64,000 nt of DNA from the NCBI RefSeq assembly GCF_002277955.1, contig NZ_CP018477.1:372001-436000 (forward strand), in the 5' to 3' direction. A program made the position numbers and the translations under genes. The DNA is from Thermogutta terrifontis. Its GTDB lineage: Bacteria > Planctomycetota > Planctomycetia > Pirellulales > Thermoguttaceae. Shown here piece after piece: positions 55,090 to 64,000 of the stretch. The number at the start of each line of letters is the position of its first letter. Position 1 is the first letter of the stretch. Below the pieces are notes generated by a model. It saw only the letters and a list, made by a program, of their open reading frames with translations, did not search any database and was not told where the DNA came from.

Positions 55090-57093
55090 ATGCCGAGTCT
55101 CAGACGGCATCACCTGCAGCGCGCCGTGTGGTTGGTGGCACTCGTGTGGTCGAGTGCCATACTGGCGGCTCTGTGGGGAACGTTCCTGGCCGATCCGCAC
55201 ATCCGGTCTCCCGGCGTGGTCCTCGGACTGGGGCTCCTGTGGGTGGCCGGAATCTCTGCGATCGTCCTCGCTGGCTATCGTCTGCTGCGAGTTTACGCCG
55301 TTCCTGAAGCCGATACTGGTAAACAATTCATCTACCGGCTCATCACAAAACAAACGAAGGCCGCCATCGGCGTTGTGGATCCTACCGGCAGGTTTTCCCT
55401 GGTGAACGAAAGTTTCTGTGAGATCTTTGGCCGATCGGAAGAAGAAATAGTCGGTCAGAAACTGCTGCGTTTTGTTCATCCAGAGGATCACCAGCTTGTC
55501 CGAGAGCAGCTTCGATTACGGCGTCAGGGGCTTTCTTCCACTTATCAACTCCGCATCGTGCGGAAAAATGGAGAGGTACGCTGGATCCTGGCGGCTGTGG
55601 CGCCGGTGTACGATCAGACCGGTCGATACTGCGGGGGCATGGGGTTGGTCACCGACATTACCGAACAAAAACAGGCCGAAATCGCCCTCCGTGATCACGC
55701 CGCCAAGCTCGAACAGTTGGTCCGGGAACTGGAAGAAGCCCGGCAGGAAGCCCAGGCTGCCCTGCGGGCCAAAGACCGATTCCTGGCCAGCGTGACGCAC
55801 GAACTGCGAACGCCCCTGACGGCCATTCTCGGATATGCCGAGACGCTTCTGATCGAAGGCGATCTCAACCGCGCTCCACCCACCCGAATTGCCGCCATTC
55901 AAACAATCCTGCGCAATGGCCAGTATCTGCTTCAGATCGTCAACGATTTGCTGGAGCTTGCCAAGTCCGAATCGGGACGCCTGGAAATCAACCCTCGGGA
56001 TTGCTCTCTGGTGGAACTCGCTGAAGATGTCATCCGGTTGATGGAGATCCGCGCGCGGACCAAAGGATTGCCGCTTCGCCTGGAAATTCGCGGCCGTGTC
56101 CCACGCCGCATCCGCATTGATCCGGTGCGTGTCCGACAGATCCTCATCAATCTCCTCAGCAACGCGATCAAATTCACCGAATCGGGCTCGGTACGGCTTG
56201 TGGTCCAGGTGCCGCAAACCGACGACGGCCAGTGCTCCCTCCTGTTTGAAGTTATTGACACCGGCATTGGCATTCCCGCCAAAATATGCGAAAAAATCTT
56301 TGAGCCTTTCCACCGTGGCGATCCCAGCGTCAATGCCCGATTTCCTGGCACCGGCCTGGGCCTGGCCTTCAGCCGCAGTCTGGCCCGGCGTCTGGGCGGC
56401 GACATCACGGTTGTCAGCGAGGTGGGGCTGGGAAGTAATTTCCGCGTAACGATTCCTCTCGGCCCCGCCGATCAGTTTGAGTGGGTCGACCCGGCCGAGT
56501 TACGCACGGAGGGAAAAATTCAGGAACACACTTTATCGGAAAGCCCCCAAGGTCTGTCGCGAAGCTGTCGTATTCAGGCACGCGCTCTCCTCGTGGAAGA
56601 CGCAATTGAAACCAGGCGCCTTTTCCAACACATTTTGCAGTCGGCCGGGGTCGAGGTATCCACCGCAGAGACCGGCCGCGACGCGGTGCGGATGGCCCTG
56701 GAGAATCATAGGGAGGGAAGACCATTCGACTGCATTCTTCTCGATATCAATCTTCCCGACATGGAGGGATACCGGGTCGTCCGGCTATTGCGGGAATCCG
56801 GTTACACAGCGCCGATTATCGCTCTCACAGCCGGCACTGAACCTGGCGAGCGTGAGCGGTGCTTTCTGGCTGGATGCGACGATTTCGCCACCAAACCGCT
56901 CGATCGGTGCACGCTCCTCAAACTGGTTGCCAAATACGCCCCGCGGGTTTCCGGAATTCCCTGCGAATGTGGGGCCGCAACCGGTGATACGTGTTTTCGC
57001 GCCGCCAAAGTCGGGGCTCGCTGTCTCAACGCCGAGCTTGCGCGGCAGGGCGCGGTCGTTTCGGGCGGCTCTGACGCCAATCAATTGCAGTAG
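55090..57093 (+). CDS. PAS-containing hybrid sensor histidine kinase
   Basis: 667 residues from the ATG at 55090. Two membrane helices at about 13-33 and 42-62; a PAS domain with PAC tail at about 78-195 (GVVDPTGRFSLVNESFCEIFGRSEEEIVG to GLVTDITEQKQAE); a short coiled coil; a HisKA box with H237-ELRTPL; catalytic boxes QILINLLSNAIKFTE, DTGIGIPAKICEKIF and GTGLGLAFSR; then a receiver domain with D552 in LLDINLPDMEG and the late Lys in DDFATKPLD. A C-terminal 50-residue Cys-bearing tail (CECGAATGDTCF) is unusual. No separate response regulator is adjacent. Convergent with the next gene, 17-bp gap. Confidence 0.93.
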   Translation: MPSLRRHHLQRAVWLVALVWSSAILAALWGTFLADPHIRSPGVVLGLGLLWVAGISAIVLAGYRLLRVYAVPEADTGKQFIYRLITKQTKAAIGVVDPTGRFSLVNESFCEIFGRSEEEIVGQKLLRFVHPEDHQLVREQLRLRRQGLSSTYQLRIVRKNGEVRWILAAVAPVYDQTGRYCGGMGLVTDITEQKQAEIALRDHAAKLEQLVRELEEARQEAQAALRAKDRFLASVTHELRTPLTAILGYAETLLIEGDLNRAPPTRIAAIQTILRNGQYLLQIVNDLLELAKSESGRLEINPRDCSLVELAEDVIRLMEIRARTKGLPLRLEIRGRVPRRIRIDPVRVRQILINLLSNAIKFTESGSVRLVVQVPQTDDGQCSLLFEVIDTGIGIPAKICEKIFEPFHRGDPSVNARFPGTGLGLAFSRSLARRLGGDITVVSEVGLGSNFRVTIPLGPADQFEWVDPAELRTEGKIQEHTLSESPQGLSRSCRIQARALLVEDAIETRRLFQHILQSAGVEVSTAETGRDAVRMALENHREGRPFDCILLDINLPDMEGYRVVRLLRESGYTAPIIALTAGTEPGERERCFLAGCDDFATKPLDRCTLLKLVAKYAPRVSGIPCECGAATGDTCFRAAKVGARCLNAELARQGAVVSGGSDANQLQ

Positions 57094-57110
57094 GTGCGGT
57101 GGGGAAAACC

Positions 57111-58367
57111 TCAACGGGAAACGGGAAGGCACGCGGGACCAAGTGGTTCGAAGTATTTGTAGGTGAGAATGTACTCCCGATGACCCAGTTTCTCCGAAGC
57201 GGTCTGCTGACCGCCAGCCACTTCGAGGAGGAGTTTGAAAATGCGGTCCGCAACCTCTTCCACGGTGGCCTTGCCCGAGAGCACCTCGCCCGCGTTGATG
57301 TCCATGTCGCCTTTCATGCGGAGGTACGTTTCGGGATTCGCACAGATCTTGATAACGGGTGAAATCACGGATCCCACCACGGAACCTCGGCCCGTGGTGA
57401 AGAGGATCAGATGACATCCACAGGCGATGAGCTCGATGATTTCCGCGTTGTCGGCGATGTTGGGAAACCCGAAACGCACCTCGCCATCGGGGACGACGTC
57501 CAGGAGGTACAGGCCGGGTTGTGGCGGAACGTCACCCGGCTTGAGGATTCCGACGATGGGGCGATGGCCGCTCTTCAAATAAGCGCCGAGCGATTTTTCT
57601 TCAATTGTCGTTAAGCCGCCTTCGGTGTTTCCTGGAGCGAAACTGGCATGACCCAGGGTGGCGTAGTAGCGCGCAGCTTTTTCCACAGTTGCCCGCAGAA
57701 GCTCCGCCAGTTCCGGTCGGGCAGCCCGTTCTGCCAGGAGGGACTCGCACCCCAGAAGTTCGCCGGTTTCCTCGAAGATGGCCGTCGCTCCGGCGTCCAC
57801 CAGCCGATCAAACACCAGCCCACACGCAGGATTGGCTGTCAAGGAACTGGTGGCATCGGAGCCTCCGCAAATCGTTCCCACCACCAGGTCAGAGATAGAC
57901 ATGGCACAGCGGGGAACATCCGCGAGTTGGCGGAGGGTGTTTTTCACCCATTGGCGCCCCAGTTTGATACTTCTTGCCGTACCACCGCTTTCCTGGATAA
58001 CGATGGTTTCCACGGGCCGACCTGATTCGGCGATGGCCGCGGCCAGCCCATCGCGGTCGAAACTCTCACACCCCAGGGAAACAAGCAGGGCACCGCCGAC
58101 GTTGGGATGGGTGGTCAATTGACGGAGGATCCGCTCGGCATACGCACTGGGGTAACAACCAGGAAACCCCACCACCTCCACATCCTGCCGTCGGAAGGGG
58201 GCCGCAATCTCCTCCGCCACATGTCGGGCACATTCAACCAGGTAGACGACGAGCAGTCGGTTGCGGATGCCCTTACGACCATCCGCCCTGGCATATCCCT
58301 GCCAGGTGTGTTGCTCGGCGAGCCTTTGAGCAGGGGTCTGGTGTTGATCGACGGGGCTGGACGCCAT
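57111..58367 (-). CDS. UxaA-family altronate dehydratase, large (C-terminal) part
   Basis: 418 residues from the ATG at 58367 (GGAG eight bases upstream). It covers the second UxaA domain without the SAF domain: YARADGRKGIRNRLLVVYLVEC, GALLVSLGCESFD, ICGGSDATSSLTANPACG, and GYHLILFTTGRGSVVGS-like block near 340. Family members dehydrate D-altronate or other aldarates/aldonates to 2-keto-3-deoxy acids using iron. The SAF subunit is encoded 73 bp upstream on the same strand, so the enzyme is split. Exact substrate unknown. Confidence 0.9.
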   Translation of the reverse strand: MASSPVDQHQTPAQRLAEQHTWQGYARADGRKGIRNRLLVVYLVECARHVAEEIAAPFRRQDVEVVGFPGCYPSAYAERILRQLTTHPNVGGALLVSLGCESFDRDGLAAAIAESGRPVETIVIQESGGTARSIKLGRQWVKNTLRQLADVPRCAMSISDLVVGTICGGSDATSSLTANPACGLVFDRLVDAGATAIFEETGELLGCESLLAERAARPELAELLRATVEKAARYYATLGHASFAPGNTEGGLTTIEEKSLGAYLKSGHRPIVGILKPGDVPPQPGLYLLDVVPDGEVRFGFPNIADNAEIIELIACGCHLILFTTGRGSVVGSVISPVIKICANPETYLRMKGDMDINAGEVLSGKATVEEVADRIFKLLLEVAGGQQTASEKLGHREYILTYKYFEPLGPACLPVSR

Positions 58368-58440
58368 GGCTTTTTCTCCTATATCCAATATCCAAGCGCG
58401 GGTCGCGCCGCAGTATTCCGCGTGAGGTCCTGAGAGTCAC

Positions 58441-59028
58441 TCAACCCGGGGAAGCACCACCGCGTTCAGAAGTCGCCTCCGACTCGCCCGTCCCTTCTGA
58501 GCTGATTTCGCCCGGGACTGCGGTGCTTTCCTCAGCAGGCGGTGCCGGAACGCTGTTATCTGGAGTGGGGGCGGTATCGGTTTCTTGAAATGCCGCGGGT
58601 GGGGACGCGGTGGTTTCCTCGCTCAACTCCAGGTCGGCGCTCAGTTCCAGACCTTCCGTTACTTCGGCTGCTGGTGAGCCCGTGTCCAAATCTTCCTCTG
58701 GAAAAGCAGAGACGGCCACCTCTGCCTGCTCCCTTGCAGCCTTCGCTGAAGCGCGCTTTGGCGTGGGCAGATAGTCACTGGCCAGATTGTGCGTGTGAAC
58801 CCACTCCCCCGGCTCAATATTTCGTGTCGCGTGGCCAATGGGATGCCCAAATTTGATGATCTTTTCACCTTCCGCGATGGGGCGCGTGGCGATCTTGCCC
58901 GCCATGGGGACATTCGAAATGACCTGCAATTTGATGCGGTCCAACCGCAGGGTTGTCCCCGCCCTGATCGCCGCGGTCGCAATCACGACGTTGTCCTGGG
59001 GATGCAACCGGAGGAGTTTCGGTTTCAT
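58441..59028 (-). CDS. SAF-domain UxaA small subunit with acidic low-complexity tail
   Basis: 195 residues from the ATG at 59028 (GAGGAC upstream). Residues 1-90 are the SAF domain of altronate dehydratase: RLHPQDNVVIATAAIRAGTTL, GKIATRPIAEGEKIIKFGHPIG, EPGEWVHTHNL. Ordinary small subunits end near residue 100; here a further 95 residues of Glu, Ser, Ala, Thr and Pro follow (EVTEGLELSADLELSEETTAS and similar), with no fold expected. The SAF domain likely completes the active site of the protein encoded next. Confidence 0.88.
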   Translation of the reverse strand: MKPKLLRLHPQDNVVIATAAIRAGTTLRLDRIKLQVISNVPMAGKIATRPIAEGEKIIKFGHPIGHATRNIEPGEWVHTHNLASDYLPTPKRASAKAAREQAEVAVSAFPEEDLDTGSPAAEVTEGLELSADLELSEETTASPPAAFQETDTAPTPDNSVPAPPAEESTAVPGEISSEGTGESEATSERGGASPG

Positions 59029-59392
59029 CGCGATGTCCTCACTTTCCCACAAGCCAACGCCCCAACCGGGTTTTTGCTTCGCGGCAGCGTTGGACCGAGA
59101 TAAAAGGCCACCGCAACCTGTGGCGGCTCAGCCGAAAAAAGCACCCTGATCCGCCAACACCGTTGGGACGCGTGTTTCATTCAGTGAATGTCGATGGGAA
59201 ACCAGATCGCCGGCACCGCCTTCACGCGGCACCTGGTCCTTTGCCATTAGCAGCAATAACACGGAATACCCGGCGGCAGGCCCCACCAGCGCGTTATTGT
59301 AGCCTTTAGAGTAGTGATGGGCTACAAGTCGGGATCGACATCGTGAAGTTTGGTCGACACGCATCAGCCGTGTGAAGAGCTCGCTCCGCGCG
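59029..59392. other. Gap of 364 bp without a gene
   Basis: Ribosome-binding site for the SAF gene at its left edge; no repeat module, RNA or ORF recognised otherwise. Confidence 0.6.
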
Positions 59393-59797
59393 TCAACCGT
59401 AGCCCAACTCTTCCAGTTCGTCCTCCGTCATCCCGAAGTAATGCCCATATTCGTGCAGAATCGTTTTGCGGATCTGTTCCTTCAGTTTTTCTGGATCGAT
59501 TGTCCCCTCGGGGGTGACCGCCGACCATAATAATCCTTCGCGATAAATGGTTACCCGATCGGGCAAACGAGGAGGACCGCCCAGCCAGTGGCTTTCCTTC
59601 TCTTGAATCGGGACGCCGGTGAAAAGGCCCCAGAGGTCGCGCGGATCGGAAATGTTCAACTCTTCCATGACTTTCCTCGACGGATGATCCTCGACGTACA
59701 GGGCAACCTCGTTCATGGCGTTGCGAACCAGTCGAGGAAGGGTCTCGATAACCTCTTCCAGGAGGGAATCAAACCATTTCCGGGTGTCTTTATCCAT
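59393..59797 (-). CDS. Zincin-like metallopeptidase family protein
   Basis: 134 residues, typical for the small possibly zinc-dependent peptidase family (Zincin_1, PF06262 type). The zinc site is H115-E116-Y-G-H119 in ILHEYGHYFGMTEDELEELG, with the downstream Glu/Asp as in relatives. The N-terminal helix (FDSLLEEVIETLPRLVRNAMNEVALYVED) is conserved in the family. Often encoded beside translation or tRNA genes; here next to an RlmM-like gene. Activity not demonstrated for most members. Confidence 0.9.
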   Translation of the reverse strand: MDKDTRKWFDSLLEEVIETLPRLVRNAMNEVALYVEDHPSRKVMEELNISDPRDLWGLFTGVPIQEKESHWLGGPPRLPDRVTIYREGLLWSAVTPEGTIDPEKLKEQIRKTILHEYGHYFGMTEDELEELGYG

Positions 59798-59971
59798 CGT
59801 GAATTACTTGCGAGCGCTTCTAAACTGCTGGGGCGCCAAACTTTGTAAACTGGTGCCATAGTGTGCGGGGGTTGGTCTTAACCTCATCGAGGGATTGTCC
59901 GCCGGAACCTTCAGATGTCAGAACGGGCATCCGGTCCTCCCCCTGGGCTGCGATCCCCGTATGCTTAAAGT

Positions 59972-61090
59972 ATGACAACTCTGCCGCCCTTTATTTTTGC
60001 GACGTGTCAATCAGGGGTCGAGAACGTTCTCAAACGGGAAGCCGCTCGGCAGTATCCCTTTTTACGACCGGCATTCAGCCGTCGCGGTTTCGTCACGTTT
60101 AAATTCGCTGACGCCACCCAACCTCTGGAGGGGTTTCGGTTCGAGGCCGTTTTTGCGCGGGCATGGGGCTTCACGCTGGGACGTGTTGAGGTTGGTGATC
60201 AGGCGGAAGCGGCGCGGCAGGTCTGGAAGCTGATTGGGGAAATCCCCGTTCGGATGGTACATGTTTGGCCACGGGATTCGGCACCCCCCGGCCGAAGCGA
60301 TCCGGACACCCCCTGGCCGGACGAGGTTGAGCAGATTCGCTCGCTCATCTCCGCCGCTGCTCCTGAGTCCGTCAATCTTGTCGCGCCGGACACGACTCCT
60401 CGTAGGGGACTTCGCGGGCAGTGGGTTCTCGACTGCATCATCGTGGACCCCGACGAATGGTGGGTGGGGATTCATCGCCTGGAAGGTCCGGAAACCTTCT
60501 ATCCCGGCGGAAGATTTCCACTCTGTTTGCCAGAGCATGCCGTTTCTCGTGCATATCTCAAAATGGAAGAGGCCTTGAGGTGGTCGCAGTTTCCTGTACC
60601 GCCCAATGCCCGGTGGGCGGAGCTGGGCAGTGCACCCGGCGGGGCCAGTCAGGCCCTTCTCGATCGCGGTTATGAGGTCCTCGGTGTGGACCCGGCCGAG
60701 ATGCACCCGGCTGTTCTAAAACATCCCAAATTCACCCACCTGCGCCGTCGGACGACGCAGGCACCACGTCGCGCGTTCAGGAAAATTCGCTGGCTCGCCG
60801 CCGACATCAACGCCGCTCCTAATTACACCCTCGATGCTGTGGAAAGTCTTGTCACCTACCCCCAGATCAATATCCGGGGCATGATTCTCACGTTAAAGTT
60901 GCCCGAGTGGACCCTGGCGGACAGAATCCCCGAATATCTGGAACGCATCCGCAGTTGGGGGTACAACGTGGTTCGGGCACGACATCTGTGGTATAACAAG
61001 CAGGAGATCTGCGTCGCGGCTCTGATGCGGCCGTTCAAACGTAAGCCTGTTGTCGTGCGGCAGAAAGCCAGGCGAAAACGACCTACCTGA
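59972..61090 (+). CDS. RlmM-like FtsJ-fold ribose 2'-O-methyltransferase
   Basis: 372 residues. An N-terminal THUMP-like region (FIFATCQSGVENVLKREAARQYPFLRPAFSRRGFVTFK) is followed by the catalytic Rossmann domain: WAELGSAPGGASQALLDRGYEVLGVDPAEM (SAM site), WLAADINAAPN, GMILTLKLPEW and a C-terminal EICVAALM strand. The K-D-K-E-type tetrad of FtsJ methyltransferases is supplied by D in ADIN, K in LTLKLPEW and E in QEICVA. E. coli RlmM methylates C2498 of 23S rRNA; whether this one does is inferred. The C-terminus is very basic. Confidence 0.85.
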   Translation: MTTLPPFIFATCQSGVENVLKREAARQYPFLRPAFSRRGFVTFKFADATQPLEGFRFEAVFARAWGFTLGRVEVGDQAEAARQVWKLIGEIPVRMVHVWPRDSAPPGRSDPDTPWPDEVEQIRSLISAAAPESVNLVAPDTTPRRGLRGQWVLDCIIVDPDEWWVGIHRLEGPETFYPGGRFPLCLPEHAVSRAYLKMEEALRWSQFPVPPNARWAELGSAPGGASQALLDRGYEVLGVDPAEMHPAVLKHPKFTHLRRRTTQAPRRAFRKIRWLAADINAAPNYTLDAVESLVTYPQINIRGMILTLKLPEWTLADRIPEYLERIRSWGYNVVRARHLWYNKQEICVAALMRPFKRKPVVVRQKARRKRPT

Positions 61091-61295
61091 GCGCGGACCG
61101 GGATCCGATACAAATTGCCCAAATTCGGATCTTCGCCTATTGGGTTAGCGTGTTTTCCCTCGGTATTTCCTTCCGATAAAGAGATAGTCGCCCTCCTGTG
61201 GTTCCGGGGAGATTCTTTTTTCATCAGCCGTCACTGCTGGCCCCGGACTCCGTGGAGAACCCATCGAGCCAACCAGCGTTCCGAAGGAGTCCCAG

Positions 61296-63773
61296 ATGAA
61301 ACTCAAATGCCTCGACATGGTGAAGTGGTGCACTGTTTTGGGGTTCTTTGGGGTGTGCGGGATGAGTGGTATCGGGTTGGTCCTCGCTGGGCCTGGCGAC
61401 GGGAAAGATTTTCAGCCGGACAGTCGCGCTGCCGCAGTGGAAGTGACCTCATTAGACTTGGCGGTTTTCGCGGACGACCCGGATAAAATGGAAGGTCCAG
61501 AGCTGGACCTGGGAAGCGGATCGGGCTCGGCTGGCGCACCTCCCGGAGCAGAGGCAAACGAGATCCCCGGTAGCGCAAACCCGGCTCGTCAAGAAGCTAA
61601 GTCCGAGCCTTCAGAAGGCTCTGCCGCCGACAAACAGAATATGTCCCCGCCGTCCGGGGCGGAAACCGAAGGCCCATCCGCTGAACCGAAAGCACCCCGG
61701 CCAAAGGAATCGGCAGAATCGGTTAGCCCCAAAAAAGACCGGGAAGGGGAACCATCTCCACAGAAAGGGAACGCACCCAAGATCGACCCCTCGGCGGTCG
61801 GCCATCCCCTGGCATCGGGGATCGTCAAGCTTTTGGCCCCGGAAACAGTTGGTCAAATGCATTCCACTGGCGTGGACAGCCGATTCCAGCAGTTCCTTAG
61901 CTACACGGCATCGCGGCTGGCCGCCACCCGAGGGGTGTATACAGGGAATGAAATCAACGGGCTGGCCCGGCTGAGTTGGTTCGACCATCTTCTCCGCGAG
62001 CCACTTCGTGTCCCTCAGGAAGCGGAGGAGTTCACACGGTACCTCCATGCGGGTGCGCTTTCTGACAGGGCGGCGGGACTTCGTTTCCTGCTGCGAACCG
62101 CGCGGGCCCGAATGGACGTGCCCCCCTCCACGATCGAGCTCGATGAGCATTCGAACGATCCGGTTGAGTTCCTTCAGAGAACCCTTGTCCAGGCCTACAA
62201 CCTGTACGCACAAACTGTCAAGCCGCTTTCACAGGCTGAATTCACCGAACTCGCGCGACGCATCAATTACGTGATGACCACCAACACCGTTGTGGGGCAC
62301 ACCGTCAACGACCGCGGTAGTGCGAGGCGGCTTGTGCAGCTTTTGGAAAAAATGGATCGGGCGGCGCAATGGGACATGGCCGAAGTGCTGGCTGGCCTCA
62401 ACGACCGCTTGTTCCTCGAGAGCCTCCGGCAAGCACTCGGCGGCTCGGCAGGTCACGGAACGCAAACAGCCGTGCCCGGCGTCAGCGGCACTGTCGTACG
62501 GAAGATCGAGACCTCTGTGGGAACAATTGTGGTGGGGGGAACGGGCATTAACGAGTACCGCCTTGAAGAGATGAAAGGTGTCGTTGCGATTGTCGATTTG
62601 GGGGGCGACGACGTGTATTGGGAGGGCACGGTCTCCGTCGATCGCCCGTTGCTGCTCATCCTCGATTATTCGGGGAACGACCGTTATCAGGGTAAACTGC
62701 CGGGAATTCAGGGGGCCGCGATCCTCGGTGGTTCGCTGCTCATCGACTTGGCGGGAAACGACATCTACTGGGCGCAGGATGTGGCCCAGGGAAGCACTTT
62801 GGGCGGTGTGGGGATTCTTGTGGATTGGGCTGGAAACGACCAGTATTTGGGGCTTCGCCGCGTGCAGGGTCAGGCCATCGGAGGTGTGGGGGTGCTCATT
62901 GACCGGGAAGGGCAAGACGATTATCACGCTGCGATGTGGGCCCAGGGATTCGGTGGCCCACTCGGTTTCGGCCTGATTGACGACCTTGCCGGGGACGACC
63001 ACTACTACGTGGGCGGTCGCTGGTACGACTCGTATCCCGAGACGCCGGGTTACGAAGGGTGGGGCCAGGGCGTTGGCTCAGGGATTCGGGGAGCTGCCAA
63101 CGGCGGGATTGGTGTGCTCCTCGAAGGAGCGGGGGATGACACCTACGAGTTCGACTATTTCGGCCAGGGTGGTGGTTACTGGCTTGCCATCGGCTTCGCC
63201 CGGGATTTTGCTGGCAATGACCGTCGGCTGGGGGCCACACTCAAGGCCTATGATGGCTCCGCGCGAACGCAGCAGCGGTTTCAGCGTTTTGGCAATGGCT
63301 GGGGATGCCACATGGGTGTGGGGGCCCTCATCGACGATGGAGGTGACGATGAGTACCACGGTTCCATCATGGGGACCGGGTTTGGTTGGGACCTCTCGGT
63401 GGGCTATCTGCTGGAACTGAGCGGCGACGATCACTATCTCGCCCGGGTGGGAGGAGTTCAGGGGCAGGGTGCCCAGGCTAGCCTGGGGGTTCTCTATGAC
63501 TTCGAAGGGGCCGATGAATACAGTGGCACAAGCCAGGGATATGCGTCGAGCGCTATCACCTACCACCCGTATCCCACCTGCGGCGGTAATTTCAGTTTTG
63601 TGGTGGATTACGGCGGGATGGACCGCTACGGTTCGGGCGCGAAAAACAACGCGATCACCCGACGGGGGACGGGCGGATTCATCGTTGATCGTCCCAAAGA
63701 GGAAGAGTTGCAAGCCGCCCAGGTCGAATCGTCCGATTCGCGTGACACGCTCAGCGCTGGCAATTCGCGATAG
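61296..63773 (+). CDS. Secreted protein with twelve G-x-D-x-Y repeats
   Basis: 825 residues. Signal peptide at 1-31 (WCTVLGFFGVCGMSGIGLVLAG). Residues 60-165 are disordered and Pro/Glu/Ser-rich. Residues about 165-415 are helical, unrecognised. From about 430 to 790 there are twelve units of the form [DE]-x-x-G-x-D-x-Y: DLGGDDVYWEG, DYSGNDRYQG, DLAGNDIYWA, DWAGNDQYLG, DREGQDDYHA, DLAGDDHYYV, EGAGDDTYEF, DFAGNDRRLG, DDGGDDEYHG, ELSGDDHYLA, DFEGADEYSG, DYGGMDRYGS. They suggest a Ca2+-binding beta solenoid, different from RTX nonapeptides in spacing. Function unknown. ATG follows AAGGAG. Confidence 0.85.
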   Translation: MKLKCLDMVKWCTVLGFFGVCGMSGIGLVLAGPGDGKDFQPDSRAAAVEVTSLDLAVFADDPDKMEGPELDLGSGSGSAGAPPGAEANEIPGSANPARQEAKSEPSEGSAADKQNMSPPSGAETEGPSAEPKAPRPKESAESVSPKKDREGEPSPQKGNAPKIDPSAVGHPLASGIVKLLAPETVGQMHSTGVDSRFQQFLSYTASRLAATRGVYTGNEINGLARLSWFDHLLREPLRVPQEAEEFTRYLHAGALSDRAAGLRFLLRTARARMDVPPSTIELDEHSNDPVEFLQRTLVQAYNLYAQTVKPLSQAEFTELARRINYVMTTNTVVGHTVNDRGSARRLVQLLEKMDRAAQWDMAEVLAGLNDRLFLESLRQALGGSAGHGTQTAVPGVSGTVVRKIETSVGTIVVGGTGINEYRLEEMKGVVAIVDLGGDDVYWEGTVSVDRPLLLILDYSGNDRYQGKLPGIQGAAILGGSLLIDLAGNDIYWAQDVAQGSTLGGVGILVDWAGNDQYLGLRRVQGQAIGGVGVLIDREGQDDYHAAMWAQGFGGPLGFGLIDDLAGDDHYYVGGRWYDSYPETPGYEGWGQGVGSGIRGAANGGIGVLLEGAGDDTYEFDYFGQGGGYWLAIGFARDFAGNDRRLGATLKAYDGSARTQQRFQRFGNGWGCHMGVGALIDDGGDDEYHGSIMGTGFGWDLSVGYLLELSGDDHYLARVGGVQGQGAQASLGVLYDFEGADEYSGTSQGYASSAITYHPYPTCGGNFSFVVDYGGMDRYGSGAKNNAITRRGTGGFIVDRPKEEELQAAQVESSDSRDTLSAGNSR

Positions 63774-63902
63774 CCGTCCTGAACAGAACGCATCGGGCAG
63801 CACGGTGCGTTTGCACCGCCTTTCCCAGAGCAACGCGGTCCTGATCCATGCTGGTAGGCACTCATAAGCAAGCGGGAAAAAGCCTATCCCCCGAGTGAAA
63901 AG

Positions 63903-63932
63903 AACAGGGACGACCAGCCAGTCGTCCCTGTT
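63903..63932 (+). terminator. Perfect 12-bp stem-loop, likely terminator
   Basis: AACAGGGACGAC, loop CAGCCA, GTCGTCCCTGTT followed by TCTGTTCT, 130 bp past the stop of the GxDxY protein. The stem is long and GC-rich; the T-run after it is imperfect, so rho-independent termination is probable but not certain. Confidence 0.6.
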
Positions 63933-64000
63933 TCTGTTCTGGCGGATTGTCATCGGCCAGAAGGCCGTAATTTAGACATATTCAATTAAAAGAAGTGGGC

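Overview
The window reads as chromosome from a planctomycete with a GC-rich genome. The signs are a DUF1559 prepilin-like protein, an ECF sigma factor next to a short membrane protein of the planctomycete anti-sigma type, a giant alpha-2-macroglobulin/TPR protein, many secreted proteins of unknown role, and intergenic gaps packed with palindromes. A thermophilic Thermogutta-like lineage is my best guess from memory of gene content; the sequence does not prove it. About 46 protein genes are supported. No rRNA, tRNA, CRISPR array, integrase or transposase gene was recognised.

Layout. 1-6 kb: 3' end of a DUF4832-type secreted protein, a HIT protein, an FHA protein and a degenerate receiver-like protein. 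6.8-20 kb: alkaline phosphatase, Tat-exported amidohydrolase, an 8.4-kb gene for a thioester-less alpha-2-macroglobulin with TPRs at both ends, and an NHL propeller protein. 20-30 kb: a di-haem cytochrome c peroxidase-like protein between two nearly identical 294-bp repeats, a CD225/DUF2752 membrane pair, an oversized TolC-like protein divergent from a coiled-coil membrane protein, and MntP. 30-45 kb: YjhG/YagF-type dehydratase, RsmE, an ExeA-like ATPase, a site-2 protease, a translationally coupled DUF362/polyferredoxin pair, a RiPP-type B12 radical SAM enzyme, a GH28-like protein and protoporphyrinogen oxidase. 45-50 kb: a planctomycete orphan protein flanked by gene-free DNA rich in stem-loops, then ECF sigma, its probable anti-sigma partner and a lone Flp pilin. 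50-64 kb: acylphosphatase, ABC-2 permease, GNAT protein, DUF1559 protein, hybrid histidine kinase, split altronate-dehydratase-like pair, zincin, RlmM-like methyltransferase and a secreted protein with twelve GxDxY repeats.

Two non-coding signals stand out. First, about 4.9 kb of intergenic DNA in eleven blocks is a mosaic of short palindromes. They fall into two families in which the loop is fixed (ACAAG/ACGAG, or TTTA/TTCA) while both stem arms change together. Second, 46.37-46.99 kb holds at least twelve stems, some nested, with no credible ORF; I propose it as a large structured RNA. Functional links between neighbouring genes are mostly weak: the clear partnerships are DUF362 with polyferredoxin, CD225 with DUF2752, sigma with anti-sigma, and the SAF protein with the UxaA-like protein.
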